This document shows positions 1 through 8,457 of a stretch of 64,000 nt of DNA, one piece after another. The DNA comes from Rubinisphaera margarita (GTDB taxonomy: Bacteria > Planctomycetota > Planctomycetia > Planctomycetales > Planctomycetaceae), in contig NZ_JAKFGB010000014.1 of assembly GCF_022267515.1 (NCBI RefSeq), forward strand, positions 558,001 to 622,000. The letters run 5' to 3'. The notes below the pieces were generated by a model, which made no database searches, had not been told where the DNA came from, and saw only the letters and a program-made list of their open reading frames with translations. How positions within the stretch are numbered: the stretch's first letter is position 1; each line of letters starts with the position of its first letter. The position numbers and the translations under genes are program-made.

Positions 1-1361
1 TCATCGAACGTCGACTTCCTTCGCAGAATATGATGGTAATGCTGGGCGAACCGGTGGGCTTCGTCGCGAACGTACTGCAGCAGCCGAAGTCCATAGGAAT
101 GCCGCGAGACCCGCTTCGGTTCCGACTCGCCCGGCACGTAGATTTCTTCTTCGCGTTTGGCCAGAGAAATCGTCATCGGCGGCTCAATATCAATCGCCCG
201 CATCGCCTCCAGAGCCGCGTTCAGCTGCCCCTTGCCGCCGTCGATCAGCAGGATGTCCGGGAACGATTCCCCCTTCTGCTGCAGACCACGCAGCCGGCGT
301 GAAACGACCTCCCGCATAGAAGCGAAGTCGTCGACTCCTTCCACGCCCTTAATCCGATACCGCCGATAGCCATGCTTGAACGGAAGCCCGTCGATGAACT
401 GCACCAGCGAAGCGACCGTCTCACCTCCCTGCAGATGGGCGATATCCATTCCCTCAATCCGACGGGGGATCTCGGGCAGGTTGAGAATCTTCTTCAGCCC
501 GGCCATCCCTTTCTTGGGATCGATGTAGAACACCTCCGGCTGCTGGTGCGTATCGATCTCGCCCCGCAGTTCGATCGACCGGAGTGCCTTCAGCTGATCG
601 CGCAGGGCAGCCGCCTTCTCGAACTGCAGATTCTTCGACGCCTCCTGCATCTCCTTCTCGAGATCGCGGAACAGCTTCGTCCGCTGCCCGTCGAGGAACA
701 GCCGCAGCTTCTGAATGTCCTTCCGGTAATCCTCTTTGCTGATCCGCAGATTGCAGGGAGCGGTGCACTGTTTAATGCTCGCCAGCAGACAGGGACGGAA
801 CCACCGCCAGCGTTCGTCATTCTCTTCGATATCGAGCGAGCAGGTGCGAAACTGGAAGATCTTCTGCAGAACGGTGATCGTCTCGCGGAGCTGGCTCGCA
901 CTGGTGAAGGGGCCGTAAAGTTTCGTTCCTTTGAGCTGCGGCGACCGGGTGAACTCGACGCGCGGAAAATCCTCGCGGGTCGTGATCTCCAGATACGGGA
1001 ACGTCTTGTCGTCTTTCAGCTCGGTGTTGTAACGCGGCTGAATATCTTTGATGAGCCGGGCTTCGAGAAGCAGGGCGTCGACCTCGGTATCGGTCGGCAG
1101 ATAGTCGATATCGGCGATCTCCCGGACCAGATCAGCCGTCCGCCGCTCGGTTTGAGCCGCCTTCAGAAAGTAGCTCCCGGCCCGGCTCCGCAGATTCACC
1201 GCTTTCCCGACGTAAATCACCCGGTCTTCGCTGTCTTTCATCAGGTACACGCCGGGAGTCGTCGGGAACTTGCGAACCTTCTCCCGTGCGGCGACCGGAC
1301 CGGAATCCATGTCCGGCGTCGGTTCTGACGGATCGAGTTCATTCTCCGTATTCTCTTCCAT
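1..1361 (-). CDS. uvrC: UvrC, excinuclease ABC subunit C (3' end cut by window edge)
   Basis: Nuclease subunit of the UvrABC nucleotide-excision repair complex; it makes the 3' and 5' incisions around a DNA lesion in the cytoplasm. The frame is open for 453 codons from an ATG at 1361 and runs off the left edge. Seen: a GIY-YIG nuclease domain at about residues 34-110 (GVY at 37-39, YVGK at 50-53, Arg58); a Cys-containing segment at 192-204; a UVR domain at about 239-272 that would contact UvrB; and the RNase H-like C-terminal nuclease, with GMDIAH at 305-310 and DGGKGQL at 375-381 supplying the family's catalytic Asp residues. The C-terminal helix-hairpin-helix tandem expected in UvrC lies outside the window. 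The first 25 residues are acidic and variable. The neighbour on the right is divergent and unrelated. Confidence 0.95.
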   Translation of the reverse strand, partial: MEENTENELDPSEPTPDMDSGPVAAREKVRKFPTTPGVYLMKDSEDRVIYVGKAVNLRSRAGSYFLKAAQTERRTADLVREIADIDYLPTDTEVDALLLEARLIKDIQPRYNTELKDDKTFPYLEITTREDFPRVEFTRSPQLKGTKLYGPFTSASQLRETITVLQKIFQFRTCSLDIEENDERWRWFRPCLLASIKQCTAPCNLRISKEDYRKDIQKLRLFLDGQRTKLFRDLEKEMQEASKNLQFEKAAALRDQLKALRSIELRGEIDTHQQPEVFYIDPKKGMAGLKKILNLPEIPRRIEGMDIAHLQGGETVASLVQFIDGLPFKHGYRRYRIKGVEGVDDFASMREVVSRRLRGLQQKGESFPDILLIDGGKGQLNAALEAMRAIDIEPPMTISLAKREEEIYVPGESEPKRVSRHSYGLRLLQYVRDEAHRFAQHYHHILRRKSTFD

Positions 1362-1747
1362 GCCGGGATTATAGGACTGCCATCCGCAGGAGAGAACATG
1401 GAGAAAGCGATTCCCACGCAACTTCGGAGTGCAGATCCAGGAGAGAGGGAACGCCTCCGTTGAATCCATACGTGGTGAAATAGGGGGAGTGGGCTGTATC
1501 TGCGGGTCTTGCCGTCTGATCGGGATACAACGGTTCGCCGGTCCGCATTTCGGCCTCAGTGGGCTGGCAGTGTGTCCGATAATGATACGGGGCTCCGGGC
1601 TCAGGAGATCTGATTTTGCGCTCGCGGAATCGATTCACCTGGCAGTCCCGCAACGGCATGAAACGGTGAACAACGGATTGTTCGCTTCACAGACTTCGCC
1701 GTCTCGGCTCCCGGGGCGGAGAAATCAGTCAAGGATGACAGAACGTC
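1362..1747. other. Divergent intergenic region between uvrC and the export lipoprotein
   Basis: About 390 bases separate the divergent starts of uvrC and the polysaccharide-export gene, so both promoters should lie here. I could not pick a convincing -35/-10 pair. An open frame crosses the region but shows no family features. An AGGA at 1732-1735 may serve as ribosome binding site for the gene starting at 1748. Confidence 0.4.
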
Positions 1748-3814
1748 ATGCACTATTCGGTGATCGTTCACAGGCTCCAGTGGATCGGGCTTTCCCTTCT
1801 GATCTTCACCAGCGGCTGCGCAGCCTTCCGGCCTATTCGCGGAATCCCGGCCAAGGCTCTCGGGCCGGAAATGCTGGGCGAGTCTCGCAGCAACGAATCG
1901 ACGATCGATTTATCTCTGCTCAGTCAGACTCCGCCACGGCAGCATCTCGTCGATGGTGGCGATGTGCTCGGCATCTATATCGAAGGCGTGCTGGGCAATC
2001 CGAATCAGGCACCCCCCATCAGTGTGCCGACGAATCCGGAACTGCCCCCGGCCATTGGTTACCCGTTCACCGTCCGCGATGATGGCACATTATCGCTGCC
2101 TATGATCGGTTCAATTCCGGTGCACGGAATGACGATCCGTCAGGTCGAAGATACCCTCCGCCGAATCTACACCGTCGAGCGACAAATCCTCCAGCCCGGG
2201 CAGGATCGAATCATCGTCTCTCTGCAGCGACCGCGGCAGGTCAAGGTGCTCGTGCTCCGTCAGGAAACCGGCGGTGTCGGCGGCAATCAGTTCGCTCAGG
2301 GGCTTTCGATCAACCTCGGGCAGACGAAACGCGGCAGCGGACAGGTCGTCTATCTCCCGATCTACAAGAACGATGTGCTGCACGCGCTCGCACAAACGGG
2401 GGGACTGCCGGGACTCGATGCCGAGAATACGATCTATGTCGTCCGCCGTCGCAATCCTCATCAGGGGATGAACTGCCCGCCATCTGGCATGCCGGGACAG
2501 TACGGCCCGCCGACGGGCTTTGGCCCTCCGCCGCAGGGTTTCGGCGGACCCATGCCTCTCTCGCAGAATACGACGAAGTCGGGCGGTGGGGTGATACTGG
2601 CCAGTCATCAGTCCGGAAACGCTCCTCGCGTTCAAACGATCAATCATCAACAGGGCGGTTCCTTCCGCATGCCGCCGGTTCAGATCCAGAATCTGCCGTC
2701 GTCCAACGCCGGGGAAACGCTCCGGGCGAGCATGCAGTCCATCGACGAAGAACCCGTCCTGCGGGCAAATATGCAGACCATCGAAGAACCCGTGTTGCGG
2801 TCTCCGCAGCAGGGCGGCCCGATGGATCTTCGGGCTCCATCAGTCCCCGAACTCAGCGATTCGGAACTGCGGTCCCTCCAGCCTCACAGTGGAAACTATC
2901 GCTGGGGAACACCAGGGAGTCCATCAAACGCTCCTGCTCCGATTACCTCTGAAGAAACCATGCCCGAGCCGACGTTTGTTCCACGACAGTGGTCCGATCC
3001 GGCGTCGCCTCAAATGCAGGCTCTCCCTCCGGCTGGTTCTTCGTATCAACCGCCGCAGGCGGCGCCGACCCCTCCGTCTTACGCAATGCCACAACCGCGA
3101 ATGCAGCCGCAGGTCCCGACGGGGCAACCGGTAATGCCGCCACAAATGAACTACGGGCAGATGCCCCCCCAGCAGGAATGGCAGGATCCGAGCATGGCCG
3201 GTCCGGTCAACATGCCTCCGTTCCTGGACGAGATTCCCTGGGATCAGTTGCCGGCAGGCGTGAATTTCGATCCGAACGATCCAACGATGAACAATCACGA
3301 GATCATCAAGATTCCGGTTCGCCTCAAACCGGGCGAGAACCCGCACATTCGTCCGAGCGACGTGGTCCTTCAGGACGGCGATATCGTCTTTATCGAATCG
3401 CGGGAAACCGAGATCTTCTACACCGGTGGACTTCTCGGCGGCGGACAGTACACACTGCCTCGCGATTACGATCTGGATGTGCTCGGGGCCATCGCCATCG
3501 CTCAGGGTCAGAATCAGCAGGCGGTCTCCCGACAGGTGGGCGGCGTCTCGGCCATCAACGGCGATGTCACCATCTCGGCCAGCAATGTTATCATCCTGCG
3601 TCAGCTGCCGGGTGGGGGACAGATTCCGATCAAGGTCGACCTCTATCGAGCACTGGAAGATCCGTCGGAACGGGTGCTGATCCAGCCGGGCGATATCGTG
3701 ATGCTGCGATACACTCCCCTGGAAGCGGTCGGAGCGTTCCTCGAGCGTAACCTGCTCGAATCCGCTCTCTTCGGCCTCGCCGCCTCACAACTCCAGACCG
3801 GCGGCGGCAACTAG
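1748..3814 (+). CDS. Polysaccharide biosynthesis/export (Wza-like, SLBB) lipoprotein with Pro/Gln-rich insert
   Basis: Probable outer-membrane or periplasmic component of a polysaccharide export channel. Seen in 688 residues: a hydrophobic N-terminus ending in a lipobox (TSGC, Cys24); a Poly_export domain at about 66-175, starting at LVDGGDVLGIYI and containing FTVRDDGTLSLPMIG; and a first SLBB-like segment at about 168-236. A roughly 240-residue low-complexity insert rich in Pro, Gln, Met and Ser follows. After it the SLBB pattern resumes (VVLQDGDIVFIE), with a second SLBB-like unit ending in VLIQPGDIVMLRY. Family members are usually 200-400 residues, so the excess is mostly the insert. No polysaccharide synthesis or Wzc-type genes lie nearby, so the exported polymer is unknown. 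The ATG at 1748 was chosen because it directly precedes the signal sequence. Confidence 0.85.
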   Translation: MHYSVIVHRLQWIGLSLLIFTSGCAAFRPIRGIPAKALGPEMLGESRSNESTIDLSLLSQTPPRQHLVDGGDVLGIYIEGVLGNPNQAPPISVPTNPELPPAIGYPFTVRDDGTLSLPMIGSIPVHGMTIRQVEDTLRRIYTVERQILQPGQDRIIVSLQRPRQVKVLVLRQETGGVGGNQFAQGLSINLGQTKRGSGQVVYLPIYKNDVLHALAQTGGLPGLDAENTIYVVRRRNPHQGMNCPPSGMPGQYGPPTGFGPPPQGFGGPMPLSQNTTKSGGGVILASHQSGNAPRVQTINHQQGGSFRMPPVQIQNLPSSNAGETLRASMQSIDEEPVLRANMQTIEEPVLRSPQQGGPMDLRAPSVPELSDSELRSLQPHSGNYRWGTPGSPSNAPAPITSEETMPEPTFVPRQWSDPASPQMQALPPAGSSYQPPQAAPTPPSYAMPQPRMQPQVPTGQPVMPPQMNYGQMPPQQEWQDPSMAGPVNMPPFLDEIPWDQLPAGVNFDPNDPTMNNHEIIKIPVRLKPGENPHIRPSDVVLQDGDIVFIESRETEIFYTGGLLGGGQYTLPRDYDLDVLGAIAIAQGQNQQAVSRQVGGVSAINGDVTISASNVIILRQLPGGGQIPIKVDLYRALEDPSERVLIQPGDIVMLRYTPLEAVGAFLERNLLESALFGLAASQLQTGGGN

Positions 3815-3820
3815 CAACAC

Positions 3821-3855
3821 GTGACCGGTGCCATGCCCACGCTCGCGTGGGCATG
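3821..3855 (+). repeat. Dispersed palindromic repeat, family 1, copy A
   Basis: A perfect inverted repeat with 11-base arms (CATGCCCACGC / GCGTGGGCATG, 3832-3855) and a two-base centre. It is preceded by GTGAC-GGTGC-type flank sequence. The same unit, including the flank, recurs in reverse orientation at 28942-28978. It lies directly after the export lipoprotein stop codon. Confidence 0.8.
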
Positions 3856-3940
3856 TGTCGTCATGTTTGATGCGTAGCCAGGGATGGGCGCAGCCGTATC
3901 CCGTAGGCACGAAGTTTAGAAAGTCTCTGGAAACAGTATG

Positions 3941-3994
3941 GGGTGGCCCGTCCGTCACGGGCGGGTGACGAAGTCACAAGAGGCCACACCATGG
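3941..3994 (+). repeat. Dispersed double-hairpin repeat, family 2, copy 1
   Basis: Starts with GGGTGGCCCGTCCG and holds two adjacent hairpins: CCCGTCCG-tca-CGGGCGGG, then GTGAC-gaa-GTCAC followed by AAGAGGCC. Two more copies occur in this window, at 4046-4100 (opposite strand) and 28374-28427 (same strand). No coding function. Confidence 0.75.
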
Positions 3995-4045
3995 ATAAGA
4001 TTTCTTCGAGACCGGATGATTTCACCAAATAAGGCGCGGATGACG

Positions 4046-4100
4046 CAGCTTCTTGTCGCTTGCGCGACCCGCCCGCTGAGGCGGACGGGCTACCCGTCCG
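4046..4100 (-). repeat. Dispersed double-hairpin repeat, family 2, copy 2 (inverted)
   Basis: Reverse-strand copy of the unit at 3941-3994. Read on the minus strand, the first stem is CCCGTCCG/CGGGCGGG with a six-base loop and the second is GTCGC-gcaa-GCGAC, followed by AAGAAGC. Together with copy 1 it forms an inverted doublet about 50 bases apart, an arrangement like REP doublets in other bacteria. Confidence 0.7.
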
Positions 4101-4169
4101 ATCTTAGCTTGATGCGTATGGGATATGCTTGCGTGAGCATGCGGGTGTTGAGCAGGCGAATTGCAGGCC

Positions 4170-4757
4170 TCAACCCTTCGGCAGGTCAAAATCGAGTGAC
4201 TCATCATCCTCGTCGACCTCATCCTCCGCTTCTTCCGGCGGAGCAGGCTCGTCAGATTCCTCGACCTCACGAACAACCACCCGGGTTCCGGAGGCTTTGA
4301 TGATCTCGACGATCGTTCCCGGATCGATGATTGTTCCCTGGCTGCTCGCGTTGACCCGTTCATTGTCGATCAGCACGAAGCCGTTCGGCGTCAGCGGGGT
4401 TGCGGCCTTCGCCTGACGACCGACATACGTCCGCAGTCGGGCCTCTTCGGCCGCGAACGGGATCACTTCCTGTTCCGACGGTCCGGCCAGCAGGATGCGT
4501 TTGCCGAAGCGGGTTTTGGGAAGAATCGCAAACGCCGCGATCACCGCGGCTGGCAGAAAGACGATGGCGAATCCGGTGAAGGCGAAGAAGTAGCCTGGGC
4601 TGGATCCCCACCAGGCTTGCCACGCGAAATAGAAGGCGGCTCCCAGACTGGCAAATGTCCCGATCGCCAGCAGTCCGCCCGACGGAATGAAAACTTCCGC
4701 AATGATGAGCACCGTCGACAGGGCGAGCAGTGCAATGGCAAGGAATTGATGATCCAT
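4170..4757 (-). CDS. NfeD-like membrane protein with C-terminal OB-fold
   Basis: NfeD-family proteins are inner-membrane proteins with a soluble OB-fold, linked to membrane microdomains and to partner SPFH or ClpP-type proteins; the molecular role is poorly defined. The protein has 195 residues. Seen: a hydrophobic N-terminal segment (residues 5-24), two further membrane segments up to about residue 85, then an OB-fold-like stretch at about 105-165 (LRTYVGRQAKAATPLTPNGF, then GTIIDPGTIVEIIKASGTRVVV). The tail from 168 on is very acidic. It lacks the N-terminal ClpP-like protease domain, so it is the short type. It begins 23 bases after the MBL-fold gene on the same strand, and the two are probably cotranscribed. 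No SPFH (flotillin-like) partner is visible here. Confidence 0.8.
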   Translation of the reverse strand: MDHQFLAIALLALSTVLIIAEVFIPSGGLLAIGTFASLGAAFYFAWQAWWGSSPGYFFAFTGFAIVFLPAAVIAAFAILPKTRFGKRILLAGPSEQEVIPFAAEEARLRTYVGRQAKAATPLTPNGFVLIDNERVNASSQGTIIDPGTIVEIIKASGTRVVVREVEESDEPAPPEEAEDEVDEDDESLDFDLPKG

Positions 4758-4780
4758 CAGGCCGATTTACCGGAAGGTGT

Positions 4781-5578
4781 TCACAGGGAAACGGATTTGG
4801 GATCGACTCCAGAGACCAGTTCGTCTTCCCAGTCGTCGAGCAGAGGCCAGTCGACTGCACAGGTGCCGAAATCCGCCATATGCTGATAGCTTTCCAGCCG
4901 ATCAATCGTCTTCTGGATCATCTCGGGCTCCTTGCGGAAGACCGGGCCGTGGCTCGGCAACAGCCATTTGACATCGCTGTCCCGGATGCGTTCGAGCGAC
5001 TTGATGAAGTCAGGGATGTTCGAACCATGATGGGCATCGATATTTCCGACGCAGCCATCGCGGAACAGATTGTCCCCGGAGAACAGCAGGTCGCCCATGC
5101 GGAACGCCAGCTGTCCGTGTGTGTGCCCCGGAGTATGCCAGACTTCCAGCGTCAGGTCGCCAAGCTCCAGCTTGTCACCTTCTTTGACCGTCTTACCGAT
5201 CTTGATCTCGGGCAGATCGATCGAAATGTTCTGGGCCGGAATCTCGGCATATGTCATCAGCCGATCTTTTTCCGCCAGCAGGCGAGCCGCCTCGGCATGG
5301 CCGACAATCACGGCTCCCGGCAGAAGAGACTGGGCGCGGGCGAATCCCTGAATGTGATCGACATCCGCGTGCGAAGCGACCAGGTACTTGCAGCCGGCCA
5401 GCGGAAAGTCCATCTGACGGATCATCTCGATGATCTCATCGACAGTGTCTTCGTACCCGATATCGATCAGTAACCATTCCGTTCCCGAAAACACCAGATA
5501 GACCGAGCAACCAAACCGGCGGCGCGCCTGGTAGTTGATCTCGATCACGTTCGGAAACAATTCTCGCCGTTCCAGCAT
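4781..5578 (-). CDS. MBL-fold metallo-hydrolase (glyoxalase II-like)
   Basis: Metallo-beta-lactamase-fold hydrolase, probably binuclear zinc and cytoplasmic (no signal peptide seen); substrate unknown. Counted from the ATG at 5578, the metal-binding motif HADVDH sits at 70-75. The other ligands would be His152 (HTPGHTHG), Asp169 (FSGDNLF) and His210 (PSHGP). The size, about 265 residues, is normal for the family. The start at 5578 was chosen because GGAG lies seven bases upstream; in-frame ATGs at 5596 and 5599 are alternatives. It precedes the nfeD-like gene by 23 bases in a likely two-gene operon. Candidate activities include thioester or lactone hydrolysis, but nothing here decides. Confidence 0.85.
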   Translation of the reverse strand: MLERRELFPNVIEINYQARRRFGCSVYLVFSGTEWLLIDIGYEDTVDEIIEMIRQMDFPLAGCKYLVASHADVDHIQGFARAQSLLPGAVIVGHAEAARLLAEKDRLMTYAEIPAQNISIDLPEIKIGKTVKEGDKLELGDLTLEVWHTPGHTHGQLAFRMGDLLFSGDNLFRDGCVGNIDAHHGSNIPDFIKSLERIRDSDVKWLLPSHGPVFRKEPEMIQKTIDRLESYQHMADFGTCAVDWPLLDDWEDELVSGVDPKSVSL

Positions 5579-5837
5579 CAGCTCACTCCGCAACATCATT
5601 GAATATCGTCAAAGGGACGGGGTCACAGACCACTCCTGACGAGTGATCCTATCTTAGGCCGGGGCCGGGAAATTACCAGCATACCCCAGCGACCTCCACC
5701 GGGAGTTCACGAATTTCAACGACGGAGGCTTCTGTTGCGGAGGATGACTGTTCGGTCAATTGCATCCGCCCGTACCGGTCGTCACACTGCAGCATAAACA
5801 GAACATTCACGCTGTGCCCATGAAACATTAAATCGAG

Positions 5838-7412
5838 ATGAACTGGCGATTACTTTCCAGACTGCTCGGTCTGCTCTCTCTGCTCGTCGGTGCCTCGATG
5901 TCCCTGTCGCTGCCCTGGGCCTTCCCGGTCTTTGGTGTCGCAGATCAATTCGAACAGCAGGGATTTCTCGGCATTGTTCTGGCCATATTGATCTGCCTGG
6001 CCGTGGCGGCATGCCTCTGGTACATCGGCCGCGAAGCGCAGGGGACGATCCTGCATAAAGAGGCTCTCGCAGTTGTCGGTCTCGGCTGGATTCTGGCCGG
6101 AATTCTGGGGGCGCTCCCCTTTCTGCTCTCACGGACGATGCGGACTCCCGAAATCCCGATGACCGTTATCGATGCCTTTTTCGAGTCGGTCTCGGGGTTC
6201 ACCACGACCGGAGCCTCCGTTCTCACGGAGCTCGAGAATCCCAAGCAGATCCCGAAATGCGTCATGTTCTGGCGCTGTTTCACGCACTGGCTCGGTGGAA
6301 TGGGCATCATCGTCCTGTTCGTTGCCCTTCTCGGACACCTGGGCGGCGGCGGGAAAGCGTTGATGCAGCGGGAAGTCCCCGGTCCGCTCACCGAAACGGT
6401 CAAGCCCCGCGTGCGCGAAACGGCCCTGGCGATGTGGAAGATCTACGTCGGGCTGTCGCTGATACTCTCCGTCGTGTTCTTCCTTGAGGGAATGTCCGCC
6501 TACGACGCTCTCTGCCACACCTTCGGCACGATGGCCACGGGGGGCTTCAGCACCTACAACCGCAGCGCTGGCCATTTCGAGTCGGTCGTCATCGAAATGA
6601 CCATGATCGTCTTCATGATTGCTGCGGGGACGAACTTCTCCCTGTTTTACCTGCTGTTAAACCCACCGGCGAAGTCGAAGAAGATCCCCTGGTATCGCCG
6701 CGCGGAAGTGGTTTACAACGAGCCGGAATGGCGGGCGTTTATCTTCACCATTCTCCTCGTCTCCGTCGCGCTGACGGTGAACCTGCTCATCAGCGGCACC
6801 TATCGACACTTCGGCGAGGCTTTGCGACACGGACTGTTTACAACCGTCTCCATCATCACCACAACCGGGTTCGGCACGGAAGATTTCGGTCAGTGGAGCG
6901 ATTTTTCGAGGGCGCTGCTCCTGCTGCTGATGTTCGCCGGCGGCTGTGCCGGCTCGACGGCGGGCGGGATCAAGATTGTTCGTTTTCTGCTCTTCGCGAA
7001 GATTATTCGCGTCGAAACGGAAAAAGCCTTCCGTCCCAACGTCATTCGTTCTCTGAGGCTCGGCCGGGAAAACCTCCCCGACCGGCTGCGTCAGGAAGTG
7101 GTTGTCTACTTCAGTCTCGTTCTGTCCCTGTTTGTCGTCAGCTGGATGCTCCTGAATACCATCGAGCCGGACACGCTCTGGCTCAACGGCAACGAATCGC
7201 TGAAAGCGGAGAAGCTTATCGACTGCGCCAGTGCCGTCGCTTCAAGCCTGAACAACATCGGCCCGGGACTGGGAGTTCTCGGCCCGGCTTCGAACTATTC
7301 CGGCTTCTCCCAGCAGGGCAAGCTCCTGCTCACGATTCTCATGCTGCTCGGACGCCTCGAATTGTTCGCGATCCTCGTCCTCTTCTTCCCCTCGTTCTGG
7401 AGAAACCAGTAG
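5838..7412 (+). CDS. trkH: TrkH/KtrB-family potassium uptake protein
   Basis: Inner-membrane potassium channel subunit of the Trk/Ktr type, 524 residues with the four-fold M1-P-M2 repeat. The selectivity-filter loops are visible at TTTG (122-125), MATGG (about 232-236), TTTGFG (341-346) and NNIGPG (about 473-478). The conserved WLGGMGII follows the first repeat at about 151-158. Potassium transport normally needs a TrkA/KtrA RCK partner that binds nucleotide; no such gene lies within 5 kb, so the partner must be encoded elsewhere. The start at 5838 gives a charged N-terminus followed directly by the first membrane helix. It appears to be a single transcription unit. Confidence 0.92.
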   Translation: MNWRLLSRLLGLLSLLVGASMSLSLPWAFPVFGVADQFEQQGFLGIVLAILICLAVAACLWYIGREAQGTILHKEALAVVGLGWILAGILGALPFLLSRTMRTPEIPMTVIDAFFESVSGFTTTGASVLTELENPKQIPKCVMFWRCFTHWLGGMGIIVLFVALLGHLGGGGKALMQREVPGPLTETVKPRVRETALAMWKIYVGLSLILSVVFFLEGMSAYDALCHTFGTMATGGFSTYNRSAGHFESVVIEMTMIVFMIAAGTNFSLFYLLLNPPAKSKKIPWYRRAEVVYNEPEWRAFIFTILLVSVALTVNLLISGTYRHFGEALRHGLFTTVSIITTTGFGTEDFGQWSDFSRALLLLLMFAGGCAGSTAGGIKIVRFLLFAKIIRVETEKAFRPNVIRSLRLGRENLPDRLRQEVVVYFSLVLSLFVVSWMLLNTIEPDTLWLNGNESLKAEKLIDCASAVASSLNNIGPGLGVLGPASNYSGFSQQGKLLLTILMLLGRLELFAILVLFFPSFWRNQ

Positions 7413-7503
7413 CAGTCCATTCGGCCCCAGTTTCGGGCGTCGGCTGGGCGAACAAACAGCATCGGTTCCCGCATGGCTGCTGCGGATTAGAATGGGTAAG
7501 GGA

Positions 7504-7528
7504 ACACAGGGAGCCTGTGTCGACACAG
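7504..7528 (+). promoter_or_regulatory. Overlapping dyads upstream of the homocysteine S-methyltransferase gene
   Basis: ACACAGG (7504-7510) can pair with CCTGTGT (7514-7520). The same CTGTGT also forms the 14-base perfect palindrome CTGTGTCGACACAG (7515-7528). The site ends 35 bases before the ATG at 7564, a position suited to an operator or a leader hairpin. No bound factor is known to me. Confidence 0.35.
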
Positions 7529-7563
7529 CCACGCCGTCTTGAGATTCAGGCCAGGCACACGTC

Positions 7564-8457
7564 ATGGTGGAAACTTCGAAATCGACTGTGCCTTCGCTCT
7601 TTTCCTCTCCTGACCAGGTTCTCATTCTGGATGGTCCGATGGGGACCGAATTGACGAAGCGTGGTTTCGACGTTGGCCGTCCCGGCTGGTCCGCGCGGGC
7701 TCTGCTGGAAGCTCCCGAATTGATCTCCGCCATCCATCGCGACTACGTCGAAGCCGGTGCGATGATTCTCACGACCAACACCTTCCGGACCCACGCCGTG
7801 AATCTGGAGGGATGGCACGATCCTGCGGAAGCAGGCAGGCTGACGCGACTTGCGGTCGAGCTCGCACGAGAGGCAGCCGGCCATCGCTGCCGTGTCTTTG
7901 GTTCCGTCTCTCCTCTGGGAGACAGTTATCTCCCCGGCGAGGCCGTCGAGCCGTCCTGGCTTCAGGAACAACACACAGCGATGCTCAACGAACTTCTCGA
8001 AGCCGGGGTCGACGGGTTGCTCGTTGAAACGCAGACCACATTCCGCGAAGCCGAGATGATCGTCCATCTGACTCGGGGTTGTGGTCGGCCCGTCGTTCTC
8101 AGTGTAGTGTCCTTCGATGGCCAAACCATGCTCGATGGAACTCCGCTGGCCTGTCTCAGAGAGCTCGCTCGCTCCGGACTTCTGGACGCAATCGGCTGCA
8201 ACTGCGTCCCTGTTGAAATCGTCGAAGATGTTCTCCATCAGATGCAGGATTTTGGGATTCCGAAAGTCGTCTATGCAAATTCCGGTCGCATGAACAGCCT
8301 GGGGGAATGGGAAGAGTCGGCCGGTGCGCTGCTCGATCAGCATGTCGCGTTCGCGCGAATCTGGACAACTCATGGCGTCCGTCTTCTCGGCGGCTGCTGC
8401 GGGACAGACGTCGATCTCGTTGCAAATTTTGCAGACGAATTCGCCGACTCGTTCTGA
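7564..8457 (+). CDS. Homocysteine S-methyltransferase family protein
   Basis: Zinc-dependent methyltransferase of the family that includes the MetH homocysteine domain, MmuM and betaine-homocysteine methyltransferase. It is likely to transfer a methyl group to homocysteine to give methionine; the donor cannot be told from sequence. In 297 residues the features are DGPMGTEL at 23-30, the TTNTFRTH segment at 70-77, GCNC with Cys214, and the C-terminal zinc motif GGCCGT with Cys278 and Cys279. These three cysteines are the expected zinc ligands. No cobalamin or folate domain is present, so it is a stand-alone catalytic unit. A short dyad lies just upstream. Confidence 0.9.
   Translation: MVETSKSTVPSLFSSPDQVLILDGPMGTELTKRGFDVGRPGWSARALLEAPELISAIHRDYVEAGAMILTTNTFRTHAVNLEGWHDPAEAGRLTRLAVELAREAAGHRCRVFGSVSPLGDSYLPGEAVEPSWLQEQHTAMLNELLEAGVDGLLVETQTTFREAEMIVHLTRGCGRPVVLSVVSFDGQTMLDGTPLACLRELARSGLLDAIGCNCVPVEIVEDVLHQMQDFGIPKVVYANSGRMNSLGEWEESAGALLDQHVAFARIWTTHGVRLLGGCCGTDVDLVANFADEFADSF

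Noticed and set aside
372..1328. Open frame of 318 codons on the plus strand
   Set aside because: Antisense to uvrC, whose minus-strand frame carries clear GIY-YIG, UVR and nuclease motifs. High-GC codon use leaves such shadow frames open.
7413..7563. Possible cobalamin or SAM riboswitch before the homocysteine S-methyltransferase gene
   Set aside because: The region is only 150 bases and lacks the conserved B12-box or SAM-box sequences. Only a short dyad is supported.
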